Assembly (NCBI RefSeq): GCF_051020985.1
Contig: NC_134999.1
Location: 15,443,660 to 15,507,659, forward strand
Source of the DNA: Nomia melanderi
Taxonomy: Eukaryota > Arthropoda > Insecta > Hymenoptera > Halictidae
Length of the DNA: 64,000 bases
Reading direction: 5' to 3'
Part shown: positions 23,788 to 34,000 of the stretch, piece by piece
Position numbering within the stretch: the stretch's first letter is position 1
How the letters are laid out: every line of letters begins with the position of its first letter
Notes under the pieces: model-generated
Told to the model about the DNA's origin: nothing
Seen by the model: only the letters and a program-made list of their open reading frames with translations
The model's database searches: none
Made by a program: the position numbers and the translations under genes

Positions 23788-24218
23788 TATAATAAAATTA
23801 TAAAATCTTATCTGTAATATTAAATCTTGCATAATGCATGAACACGTAGAATATTGAAACAAAATAGCTTTCTTATTAACTTCTGTATGTTTTCTCTATA
23901 ATTTCAAAGGATATCGTCAACATCTGATCGAAAAATGTCGAATATATCGAGTGAAACACTTTCGAGTGCGAAGGGTTAATCCTTCGAACGCTTCAGAATG
24001 ATCAAGAGCTAATATATTTATCTAGAACACGAGAAATATTGTAGTTTTACAAATTTTTATTACGTCTTAGTTCGAAATGTTCTTCGTGGAAATTCTTTGG
24101 ATTTGCGAAGGAGTACGACACCAAATAAATTAGTTTCTTAAATTAAATGTATTGTAACATCATTGAAATACATCCTCTTTATATCGATGTATGGTAAATA
24201 TAAATCATCGATTACAGA

Positions 24219-24380
24219 TTATTTTTTATACAGTGGATTGTTGGGATTCATCTGTTTGCCATGATTATTCAAGTCGCTTTTCGTTCCAGCCCCATGGTAA
24301 CCGGCATAACGACCAGGCCCAGTTTTCTCATGAGTTGGATTGCATTGATTGGTCCTGTTGGCTTCTTGTTGTTTGTCCAT
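24219..24380 (-). CDS. 53-residue hydrophilic protein, unrecognised
   Basis: Single coding exon from 24,380 down to the stop at 24,219. The ATG directly follows a good acceptor (gattctttcgacag). The protein is polar, with no signal peptide or membrane segment. It is rich in Asn, Gly, Lys and Pro, and has ordered motifs: CNPTHEKTGPG, AGYHGAGTKSDLNNHGKQ and NPNNPLYKK. The regular Gly/Asn spacing and sensible codons argue for real coding. A noncoding first exon is proposed at about 25,985-25,909, ending in AAAAAG then GTAAGTG, downstream of a TATAAATA box. The intervening intron of about 1.5 kb holds a miniature element and a piggyBac remnant. The pattern reminds me of small conserved insect proteins of unknown function, but I cannot name one. 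Confidence 0.6.
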   Translation of the reverse strand: MDKQQEANRTNQCNPTHEKTGPGRYAGYHGAGTKSDLNNHGKQMNPNNPLYKK

Positions 24381-24437
24381 CTGTCGAAAGAATCAAATTC
24401 TTTGAATGTTTAATAAACAAACAAAAGTATGTACTAC

Positions 24438-24682
24438 TTAACCCCTTGCTGTATTATTTACTTTCGCTGCTGCGCTCGCGTAGCATTTTACTATCAGCAA
24501 TTTGGAAGAAATGTAACAAAATTTTCTGTTTTACTTCAAGTGGAAATTTCATTTGATACATTGACAATAGCAAAATAGCTTTTTGCTTCGCTCCGCGGGG
24601 AATGAACAACGTTGAGTTTCGATAAATTAATCTAGAAATCCTCATCGCGAGTCTCACTCGTCATTGTATGGCAAGGGGTTAA
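24438..24682. mobile_element. TTAA-flanked miniature element, CCCCTTGC ends
   Basis: The left end is TTAA CCCCTTGCTGTA. The right end, reverse-complemented, is TTAA CCCCTTGCCATA. About 237 bases. The right target site is directly followed by a second TTAA that begins the piggyBac copy. The element lies inside the intron of the 53-residue gene, about 60 bases upstream of its coding-exon acceptor. Confidence 0.65.
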
Positions 24683-25434
24683 TTAACATTATTCCTACCG
24701 CGAGCAGTCAAATGACTTTTTAAAATTTCGATTAGAATTTCCTATAGACAACGTAATTGAATCGCCTTTATACTTCACGACTTTTCCTAAAATATATGTA
24801 TAAAACGTTTTTTAATATTCACTCCTTTTTATATTGTTTATTTTCTGAGAAAAATTTGTAGTCTGTCTTACCTACCACGACCGGCCATTTGACTGGTAGA
24901 ACGATTTATATCTTTTTGTAATAGTATTCTCTCAAAGACTCAATTCCGAAACTATAAAGTCGTTACAAACGAAAGGTAATGCAGTTGTGGCATGATTTTA
25001 GCCAAAAAATGCCTTTCAGGGACTGCTTTACGGTACTCCCAAGTGTTTACAGTTCTCGCTCGCCTATCAGCCTCGGTAAAATCGGTCAAATCTAAATGTC
25101 GGAGATGGCCTTTACAGGTATTTTTTAATATCCTAAAATTAGCCGGGATAAATGCATTGATTTTACATAAAGAATCCATGGGAGAAGAAATTTCGAGGCA
25201 GGAATTTTTATTTCAATTGGCAGAAGAACTTGCCATTGAATATCAAAGAGAGAATATCAAAACCTATTTGTAAAAAATGCGATGAAAACGAATAAAATGT
25301 AAATGATATACTTCTAAATAAAATAAACTATATTTGTACACTGTCAAATTGGCTGTTATCATCATTCTATATTAAAAAATATAAGTTGTACTAAAGACCA
25401 GTCATTTGACTGGTTGCGGTAGGAATAGTGTTAA
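24683..25434 (+). mobile_element. Internally deleted piggyBac-like element with both ends
   Basis: TTAA at 24,683-24,686 and 25,431-25,434 bound a 744-bp element. The left end is CATTATTCCTACCGCGAGCA. The right end, reverse-complemented, is CACTATTCCTACCGCAACCA. Both continue into GTCAAATGACT. Further copies of the CATTTGACTGGT motif lie inside, near 24,888. It carries only the C-terminal part of a transposase. TTAA duplications, matching ends and transposase similarity together make the piggyBac assignment strong. Confidence 0.85.
24992..25273 (+). pseudogene. piggyBac transposase C-terminal fragment
   Basis: The frame contains CRRWPLQVFFNILKLAGINA followed by LILHKESMGEEISRQEFL, the late RNase-H-fold region of piggyBac transposases (the RWP..VFFN.L..AGINA pattern). 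The catalytic aspartates and the N-terminal part are missing, and the frame ends without a cysteine-rich tail. It cannot encode an active enzyme. The overlapping minus-strand frame is a shadow. Confidence 0.8.
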
Positions 25435-25908
25435 AGAATTGTGATAATAAAAAGAATGCCAAGAAGATTGCAATATATGTATATATTATTATGTATACTA
25501 CATGTATGTAACAACTGAGAGAAAGGATCAGTGTATGTAAACACGTTACATCTGTCCAATTTCATTTAACTTTCTCGGTGATTTCGAAACAGATGGAAAT
25601 GATTTTAAATTCTGTTTAATTGAAGTTCGTGTAATACAAATGGTCAAAAGTTAAACGAAATAAATCGGATGAAGATAATTGTGACAATATCGAAAACCAT
25701 CGCGTAAGCACAGGTGATCATTAAACTTTAATGTCAAACGAGGATTAAATATACGGATCCTCGATGAAATTGAAGATAGAGAATACAAAAATAATAATTA
25801 GAAAAGTATGGAGGAGATATTTTAGTACTATATCATTAGATTGTTAACTTTCAACATATTCAGCTGCTTAACGATTTTAAAAGGACTGCACTATTATATT
25901 TCACTTAC

Positions 25909-25985
25909 CTTTTTAGTTTTTTCGTTGAAGCTTCGAGAATTCTACTTGCAACTTTGACGATCTGTCAGAATTCAGAACAGTTATG
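25909..25985 (-). other. Proposed noncoding first exon of the 53-residue gene
   Basis: Lies 25-30 bases downstream of the TATAAATA box, lacks an ATG, and ends with the strong donor AAAAAG/GTAAGTG at 25,909. It is joined by inference to the coding exon at 24,380. Confidence 0.4.
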
Positions 25986-26008
25986 CGACAGGAACGAATT
26001 GCGCCCTG

Positions 26009-26016
26009 TATTTATA
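26009..26016 (-). promoter_or_regulatory. TATA box (TATAAATA)
   Basis: Perfect TATAAATA on the minus strand in a locally GC-richer context, followed at the right distance by a short exon with a strong donor. Core promoters this clear are uncommon in this AT-rich window and usually mark strongly or tissue-specifically expressed genes. Confidence 0.5.
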
Positions 26017-26033
26017 CCTCGCATCAAGAACCG

Positions 26034-26147
26034 TAGAAACGTAGGGAAATCACAGATGGAAGCTACGTTGCACACGAGTATTTCGTAGCTACACGTAGGG
26101 GAATAACAGATGGAAGACTGCGCTGCACACGAATATTTCGTAGCTAT
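26034..26147. repeat. Two-copy short duplication upstream of the TATA promoter
   Basis: The string ending acacgaRtatttcgtagctacac/ata and the segment ggRaatMacagatggaag occur twice, roughly 60-65 bases apart. They sit immediately upstream of the TATA box on the minus strand. Confidence 0.6.
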
Positions 26148-26551
26148 ACTACGAATACGATTATACAAATATCTTTGTCATGTGAACACATAAAGATAAT
26201 ACGCAATTTTATATTAATAAAAATTGATACAAACCGTAGAAAGAAAACATAAGTAATAGAATTAATTGTAAAATTTATAGCTATACTACGAATACGATTA
26301 TATACATATCTTTGCCAGGGGAACACATAAAGATAATATGCAGTTTTATATTAATAAAAATTGATACAAACCGTAGAAAGAAAACATAAGTAATAGAATT
26401 AATTGTAAAATTTATAGCTATACTACGAATACGATTATATAAATATCTTTGCCAGGGGAACACATAAAGATAATATGCAGTTTTATATTAATAAAAATTG
26501 ATACAAACCGTAGAAAGAAAACATAAGTAATAAAATTCATTGTAAAATTTG
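26141..26551. repeat. Three tandem copies of a 137-bp unit
   Basis: Units start with tagctatactacgaatac at 26,141, 26,278 and 26,415 and are nearly identical. Each contains cacataaagataatRcg and aaccgtagaaagaaaacata. The array lies upstream of the minus-strand TATA promoter. The frames in it (minus strand) are repeats of each other, not genes. Confidence 0.95.
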
Positions 26552-27850
26552 TGAAATTTCTTCTTTGACTAGTCCGGTGTTTTCGGAGAAAATTGGTTTT
26601 TTATAGATAGTTATTTTATATAGTATTAATATTACGATAAAATAACACGTTTAATAAGAATTATTCTATAAGAATTGAATTCTATAGCGTCTACACGTTG
26701 AAAAATAAAAATACACTTTTTCCGCTAAATTGAATGAATCATTAATCAGCTGCAAGAGATTTTAATTTTTAGGTATTTGAAGTACTACAATGGTCATTGT
26801 GATAATATTGATTGTATTCGAATTTCATGAATCATTGTTCGCAAATATTTCAGAGTAATTAAATAAATACGTTTTATTTTTGACATATCTATTTTTATAA
26901 AGAAACAATTCAAAGAATATAATGACTGTAACGTTTACATTATAATAATATTGATTTTTATTTTATTAAATAATAATTCAAGTGACTACGTCTGATGATT
27001 CGTATAATTGTTTCTTGCGTTTTGTACAGTGTCATGTAAGTGGGGAAGTCCAGTTTATTTTAAACGGTGATAAAATTCTTTCGAACTGATCATCTACCAA
27101 CCATGATCGCAATTATAATAACTGCGAATAAATTAAACATGCATCGTTATAGTAAAACTTTTGATATATAACTGTATAATTTTCTATAATAAAACGTGTT
27201 CAATATCATTATCAAAACTATACTATTATTTTTAATATCATTTCATAATTTTCTAAATACAGTTTAGTGTATTTTATTTCTTGCAGTTGGTAAGCAAATT
27301 TTTAACATAGATATAAAAATGTAAAAGCTTAACTGAACAAAATGTAAAACACACTTCTGAACTTTGAATTTCTTTATTTTTAAGCATTTATAGACTTGTT
27401 ACTATAAATTATTTAGTAATTGTTTATTAATTTATTGATACTGTAAATTATATGCACAGTGCCAACATAAGAAAAGTTCGGAGGTTAGAAAATAATTTTT
27501 ATGATTATTATAATTATAAAATATAAAAATGGGAATTAATATTGCAGAAAAATATTCTATAAAATATAGCAAAAGTAAACTGTTTTTTTTCATATGCTTA
27601 AAAAATATATTGATTGGAATTATAGCGGGATATTCAAAAGGAGATACTGTAATAATAGAAAATAAAATGTTACCAAAAAATATTTCTTACTTTTATTAAC
27701 TTTTTTAAGTTCTATTGCACATTTACTTAAGCTTAAGAATTTATTTTTAAATAATTACTATTAAAATTCATAGGAATATAGGTTTTTTCATTTGTAGGTT
27801 TTTTAAATAAGAACAATCTATTTGTGATATGTAACATTGTTTAAATAACA
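26552..27850. other. AT-rich intergenic region
   Basis: No gene supported. The last part is the 3' flank of EDEM2. Confidence 0.5.
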
Positions 27851-29926
27851 TTAAAAAAATTCTCCTACAATTGATATTCGTTGCAGAAATGATTGAGATT
27901 GACAAGATAACATATGATAATTTAATTTTGCAGTAACATTTGTAGGATATAAATTTCTTTTCCTAATATTCTCTAATAATATTTGTGGTTCAAATCTCAT
28001 TGTTTTTATATGAGTTTGCTTAATATATGGTTCCGTGTTATTTCCTACAACAGGTGTAGAATAATGTTCATCGGGTGTAGAAGGTGTTTCAAAAGTATCA
28101 ATATTTTCACTGTCATCAACTTTATATATTACTGAAGGAGGTGCAACAACTTGTACTTTCAATGATTCAGGATTTGGAGTATCTATATTTAAGTTATCTT
28201 TCTCCTCAGTTGTAACAACATCATCAGTCTTGTAATTGATGGGGGGCACAGGATTGACTGAATTTTTATTTATACTGTTCTCTATATCATTAATAAAGGC
28301 ATGTTTTATTTCAGACAGTTTAACAATTTTAATTGGCTGTCTTTCATTATTTTTTTCTTTGATGTCTTCATGGTATGAGCTACTCTGCTCAACATCTTCC
28401 TCCTCTTTTTGTTCATTCACTGGGATGAATTTCCACAATGTTGCCTTTTCTTCAGAAAACAAATTTTGACTTCGATGACAACAATACAGTGCTCCAGGGT
28501 CTATAGGATGTGCCTCAGTATTGAAAATGTATCCCCCTGCATCTACGATACATTGACCCCATTGTGTTTCAATAACATCCCCTTTCTGACCTGAATTATG
28601 TATAAAATTATCAGGATCAAATAGGAGATAAAGATATTTTGTTGTCTCTGCTAAAAAGAAAGACTCCATTCTATCTGCTTTTCTATGGTCTCTAACATCA
28701 TTTATAGTTGCATAGCCACATGTAGTTTTAGCACTGTGTTGCAAACTTCTTAATATGTCCACTCCTACTTGTATCAAATATGGATCACCTGTTGCTCTAT
28801 ATAAATACATAACTGATTCTATGAGTTCTGGCCTTAATGGATATCCTTCTCTGTTAGTGCCTGCTTCAGCTTGTGGAATATTATAAAATTCTGGAGTAAA
28901 TCCAAATTGTTTCCAAACACGATGATAATTATGCAATGATTTCATAGCATCTCCAATTTCTCCAAAAAGGCTCAGAACTCCAGGCCAATAAGCATCTAAA
29001 GACTGAAACACTGGTAAGGTTACTTGACCTTTTGTCATAGAAACCCATAAATGCCAATCCGCTCGACGAATATACTTTTCAATGGCTGCTTTATGTTCAT
29101 GGAAAATAGTTGCCAGCAATGGATCTTGAAATAATAAAGTACCTTTTGCTAAGTATTCAAAATAAGAATCCACACCAGCACCAATCCCTGAATCTTGAGC
29201 TGTCCAATGACCAGTTAACACATCTACATGGTTACCAACGAGTCCAATGTTTGATTTATAATAATGTAATGCTTTAATAGCATTTAAGGCTACTTCTTCA
29301 TATAGCGGATCTCCAGTTAATCTAGATAAAGTTCCAAATTCCAACAAGAATGTACCTATGCCAGCAGTACATGTAATACTAGTTTCACCTTTAGGTACTC
29401 CATATTTTAAATTAACTGTACCATATGGCATTCCTGTTGGAGTGTCAAAAGCTGCAATTAATCGTTTAGCCATATCTTCTGCAAGCCGCAGTAAGGGACC
29501 GTTACAAGGCCACCCTGGTTCTAGATTGACACCTGCTTTTCGTGACAATAAGTGAGCGCTGAGTAATCCTCCAACTACTCGAATGTTAGTTTCAAATACG
29601 GATACATTTATATTGGCTTCAAAATTAGCTCTACCACTTATTATTTCTGCCACTCGTCGAAATTCGGAAAAGTTGCCCATTACAGCAAGGGTGTCCAAAG
29701 CATCGATGAGCGTTAATGAGAAGCTGCCCCATGTATCAAATCCATCGCAACTTAAGGAACGTAGCTCGTCGTAAGGGTAAGCATATGCCAAGTAGCTCGA
29801 ATAAGCATGGTCAAACATCGATCGCACTTCTTCCCTTAAAGCGATTAAATCTTTCTTCTCGTACTCACGTACTCCATTTACCGAAGATAAAAGACCGAAA
29901 AGTAATCCTACACTAAGAACAGACAT
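27851..29926 (-). CDS. Edem2: ER degradation-enhancing alpha-mannosidase-like protein 2 (GH47)
   Basis: Family GH47 mannosidase of the ER. In mammals EDEM2 makes the first mannose cut that commits misfolded glycoproteins to ER-associated degradation. Uninterrupted single exon of 691 residues. The ATG chosen gives a signal peptide (MSVLSVGLLFGLLSSVNG); the in-frame extension upstream has no ATG. The GH47 barrel runs from about residue 25 to 480. Blocks include CDGFDTWGSFSLTLIDALDTL, VFETNIRVVGGLLSAHLLS, DSYFEYLAKG, REGYPLRPELIESVMYLYRATGDP and the terminal TEAHPIDP. An acidic, low-complexity linker (about 490-650) is longer than in the human protein. The tail LSCQSQSFLQRISIVGEFF matches the EDEM2 C-terminal motif and separates it from EDEM1 and EDEM3. 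Absence of introns is notable, since its neighbours are intron-rich. Confidence 0.95.
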   Translation of the reverse strand: MSVLSVGLLFGLLSSVNGVREYEKKDLIALREEVRSMFDHAYSSYLAYAYPYDELRSLSCDGFDTWGSFSLTLIDALDTLAVMGNFSEFRRVAEIISGRANFEANINVSVFETNIRVVGGLLSAHLLSRKAGVNLEPGWPCNGPLLRLAEDMAKRLIAAFDTPTGMPYGTVNLKYGVPKGETSITCTAGIGTFLLEFGTLSRLTGDPLYEEVALNAIKALHYYKSNIGLVGNHVDVLTGHWTAQDSGIGAGVDSYFEYLAKGTLLFQDPLLATIFHEHKAAIEKYIRRADWHLWVSMTKGQVTLPVFQSLDAYWPGVLSLFGEIGDAMKSLHNYHRVWKQFGFTPEFYNIPQAEAGTNREGYPLRPELIESVMYLYRATGDPYLIQVGVDILRSLQHSAKTTCGYATINDVRDHRKADRMESFFLAETTKYLYLLFDPDNFIHNSGQKGDVIETQWGQCIVDAGGYIFNTEAHPIDPGALYCCHRSQNLFSEEKATLWKFIPVNEQKEEEDVEQSSSYHEDIKEKNNERQPIKIVKLSEIKHAFINDIENSINKNSVNPVPPINYKTDDVVTTEEKDNLNIDTPNPESLKVQVVAPPSVIYKVDDSENIDTFETPSTPDEHYSTPVVGNNTEPYIKQTHIKTMRFEPQILLENIRKRNLYPTNVTAKLNYHMLSCQSQSFLQRISIVGEFF

Positions 29927-31087
29927 TCCGAAGATCTTTTCAAATAATGTTATATTTTGGTATTGCGTTAGAAATGCATGTGTCAAATGAAATAGTTTCG
30001 TTTAAAACGTGATATTACTTAATAATAATATTAAATATCTTAAAAACCGGCATTTCTGTAGGTAGGCTACGTAACTTGTTCTTAATCGTTACGTATATGT
30101 ATTCATTTGACATTACTCGGGACATGCTGCTTTCACATGTAGAGATAGGTACATATGCACCACGTCACGATGAAATAAATAAATACTGTTCATATAAAAA
30201 ATGTTTTATTAAGATAACAAATAATGTATGGTTCTTTACGCGTTATAATTCTATGTAGAATTTTTATCGTATTTAAATATTAAAAATATTATCGTGTTAA
30301 TAGTTGAAAATAATGAAATTAATCAATACGTATATAATTTTTTTACATCATAATATTGTATTATGCATGTTCAAGTTAAATATACTGTAAAATTGAATAA
30401 ATTATGACTAAAAAAAAGATTTACTATACTAAAGTTATGATTACACCGTAATTCTCGAAATTTGGAAAATATAATAAAGAATCACAATGAAGATATTTAA
30501 TGTACGTTTTTAAAAATTTGCTTTAATAAATTTTGAAAAAAAATTTTAAAACTACAAAATATACATGATAACCAATGAAAACTGTTTTACCGGATTTATT
30601 ATCATTGGATTGGTTATTACAGCGGATGACAGTAGTAACTTTTTTGAACAGGATCCGAGTATTAATGATACGGTAGTGACGACAAGGAATAGAATTGATA
30701 TTGCCAGTTGTGTGAGGACGTAGGATAATCATCGCATTAAATTTGATTAGTAAATACTTATAAATTAAGACAATACTGATATTTCAGTGTTACAATTGTT
30801 ATCAAGAATCGGTTAAATAATCATACACTTTTTACAATGACGTGAAAATTAATAAATGCATCACGAACGTCATTCGTGCTTCGTGTTTTTCAACTGTTTA
30901 AATAACGTGAAATAAAAAGTTTTTACCAGTTATTGTTCCTTATATATTATGGAAGCAACATTTTCTTTATACTCACTAACAAAAGTACACGGAAAATTAT
31001 CTTCCGTTTATTCGGACAAGTCCAATTATCGGGCAAAATTAAAAATCAATAGTGATACTGTAGGACTGCGATAGCAATTGAAAAAAA
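29927..31087. promoter_or_regulatory. Divergent 5' region between Edem2 and phtf
   Basis: AT-rich sequence of about 1.2 kb between two head-to-head genes. It probably holds both promoters and untranslated leaders. No TATA box or further gene was recognised. Confidence 0.4.
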
Positions 31088-34000
31088 ATGAAATTAAATG
31101 AACTGGTACATTGGTAAGAAACATTGTACTTAAATGTTACATAGTGAAAGAAATTTGGTTGTGCCAAAGTACACTCTATGTAACAGATGACTTTCTTATT
31201 TTAGGTATCAGAAGAAAATTGGTACTTACGATAAGCAACAATGGGAAAAAACTGTAGAACAACATATATTAGGGGGGTTCACACATGTTCCAATGAGAAC
31301 TGCAAAACTTAAAACAGAACTGATCGATGTGGACCTTGTGCGAGGTAAACGATTGAAGAAGTGTCTTATGAATTATTTAATCATCGTTAAAATATTTAAC
31401 TATGTAAATAAATAGTTAATAAATATTAGTTAGTAACCGTGAATCAGTAATTAGCAATAATTCATTGTAGGTTCTTCTTTCCCAAAAACTAAGCCGAAGC
31501 ATGGATTATCTACAGTAGCTTGCTTGGCGCTTAAAAGGCTATTATTTCTCCCTTTATATAGAAAATGGTGGACACAACAGACTAGTTTAAAAATTTTTAC
31601 ATTATTTTTATTGCTGTATAGTTTACAGTTGATCAACATGTGTATATATTTTTATCAGATGTCAAATGACAATGAAAGTGATGTACGAAATCATATTTAT
31701 TTCTTGAGTGCATATAAATATTTACTAAATAAGATTTATTTTATTTTAGGTTGTGACCATGTCAGAAGTATTAATACCTGCTATTATGATGCTTACTTTG
31801 TGCATTGTTCATTCCCATATTGTATCAACTCATTCAGGTCCGATTATGACCAATGGGCATAGTAAACAGAGAGTAATTAGGCGTTCGAGACACTCTAGAT
31901 GTAGATTGGGAAAATCAAGAACAAGACATAATCTACGTAAATTATGTTCCTATGAGTTACATAATCTGTGTGATTAGTTATTAATTTATTGCACATTTTC
32001 TAGGTTTACACGAAGATTCCAAATCATTTCAAGATAGTGGTTCTGAGAAAACTAGTACAGTGAGTGGCGAAGCATTAACTTCTGTGCGATTTGCAAAGAA
32101 AGTTGAAATTGAAAATTCCTTGACTATTAGTAAGTCTCAGGTAATTATAATTCATTACTTTGTGAGTATTAGATTTTGAGAAGTAGTCTTAATGCTACTT
32201 TGTTTTTAAAGGAATTTATCAATGTTCAAGCATCTTGTAATAATGAGTTAATTAATATGGTTGTGAGCAATCCTCTTCTTACGAATGAAGCTCCAACTAG
32301 TCATGTTCAATCAAGTTAGTATGTTATAATAATGTATTGATATTTTTTGTTTTTGTTACACATTTATATTTACATATATTCTCTTCATAGACAATCTTCC
32401 ATATGGAAGAAATGTACATCAAGACGATGATGGATTTGAAAGTTTAAATGGAAATGTATCAAGCGATAATGATAAAGGAGCTGCACACGCAATGTTAGAC
32501 AAACCTAAAAAAAAAAGAGATGTATTGCACAAAAATAACGATGATTCTGCTAGTCAACAAATTTTACTCCAACCCAAATTTTCAGGTTTGATTCAACAAT
32601 TTTTAGTCAATCGTTTTGACTGATAAAATGTAATGTATTGAAACAAAATACTCTGTAGAGGCAATATAACATATTGTTATATTTTAATAATGTGTATATA
32701 TAGATATATACATATATACTATATTTACTTAAACATGTAACATAATACTATATTTATTTTGAATTTTTGACATAAATCTCTGTCAAAAAGGTAAAATGGC
32801 AAATTAGCTAAATGATTATTGAGTTTTACTTTCCACGCAGCACTTGAGTTGTTGAAGGCAGAAGATAATTCTTTGAAAAGCGAAGAGGAAGCTTCTAGTA
32901 AAATGGTAAATAATTTTGATTCGGTAGAAATTTTATTTTTTTTCCACTACTTTTTTCCACTCCATAATATTATATCAGAAGTATAAGAAATTATTCATAT
33001 AATTATTTCCTGAATTCTTTATACAAATTTGATCTTTTTTGTGAAAATTTATGATAGAAAAATTCAGAAATTACTTTTTGAAGGATAAAATACAGACTCC
33101 TATAATAATTGGACCGAGAGAAGGTCGACAACAGTGTGAAAGTGAGGAAGAGGGAGAATGCGAAGAAGTCGCTACAAATCATATGACTGAAGCTACAACA
33201 TCTGCTACTGAATGGATGGGAGTAACTACGAATAGCGATGAATGTAGCTACAGGTGCAGGATTAGATATAATTATGTAGAATTAATTCCTTTTAATTATA
33301 CAAAGTTACATTTTTCCTTGATACAAAAAACAAAAATTTTAATCAAATACTTTTTTAGTTCGGAACTTGAGGAGTCTGATTTGCATAGCGAAACTAGCAA
33401 AAATTATTCGGAATTTGTGGAACATCCGTTTTCTTGGGAATTTGAATTACCACCTTCTATAATGCTTAGTTCTAGTTGCGCTTCGTGTGATCGTGGTAAT
33501 GTATATTGAAATAACAAATGAAACTTTATGGTTTATATTTAACTCTTTAACGCAAAATAAATAACTCTACTTGTTATCAGCTGAGTGACAGGCGTAATAT
33601 ATATATATACATCGAGTATTTATTGGACGATTGGAAAAAAGCATGTATCGCTAAAACACAAATTACAAAATGTATATACACCTAATTAAATCAAAAAGTA
33701 TTACAATTTGCCCTCAGATTAGTCACCCATATATCCTTGCGTGAACTATAATATACTTCCAACAATACAAATTGCCATTGTGTTGAAGGGTTAAATTGAA
33801 TAACCATGTAAATATGTCAGCATGACAGTACTTCAATATTAATTTTCAGTTTCATGTACTATATGGACACGACGTGATATAAAAAAAGCTGACTTGTCTG
33901 TGCTAGATATCAGTTCAGCAATTATTGCTAGAGTAGAATCAATGCCAGAGAATATGAATTATTTTTATGGGGGGCTAATGGTTAGCGTGGCTTTATCGTT

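Larger units (their letters stand above)
23383..23979. mobile_element. Outer TTAA miniature element carrying two inserted copies
   Basis: The left end is TTAA CCGTTCGCACTCGAGA at 23,383. The right end, reverse-complemented, is TTAA CCCTTCGCACTCGAAA, ending at 23,979. These ends match each other much better than they match the two elements lying between them. The outer element therefore appears to have been interrupted by later insertions. Confidence 0.6.
23337..24218. other. Intergenic region filled mostly by TTAA elements
   Basis: The space between the secreted-peptide gene and the 53-residue gene is largely a nested set of miniature elements (listed separately). The last 240 bases are AT-rich 3' flank of the minus-strand gene. 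Confidence 0.55.

Noticed and set aside
24952..25179. 75-residue minus-strand frame in the piggyBac copy
   Set aside because: Opposite-strand shadow; the plus frame carries the transposase similarity.
26141..26551. Regular repeat array considered as a CRISPR-like structure
   Set aside because: Units are contiguous 137-bp tandem copies without unique spacers, in a eukaryotic genome.
29927..29986. Twenty-residue N-terminal extension of Edem2
   Set aside because: It opens with TTG and would bury the signal peptide; the ATG at 29,926 gives a normal ER signal.
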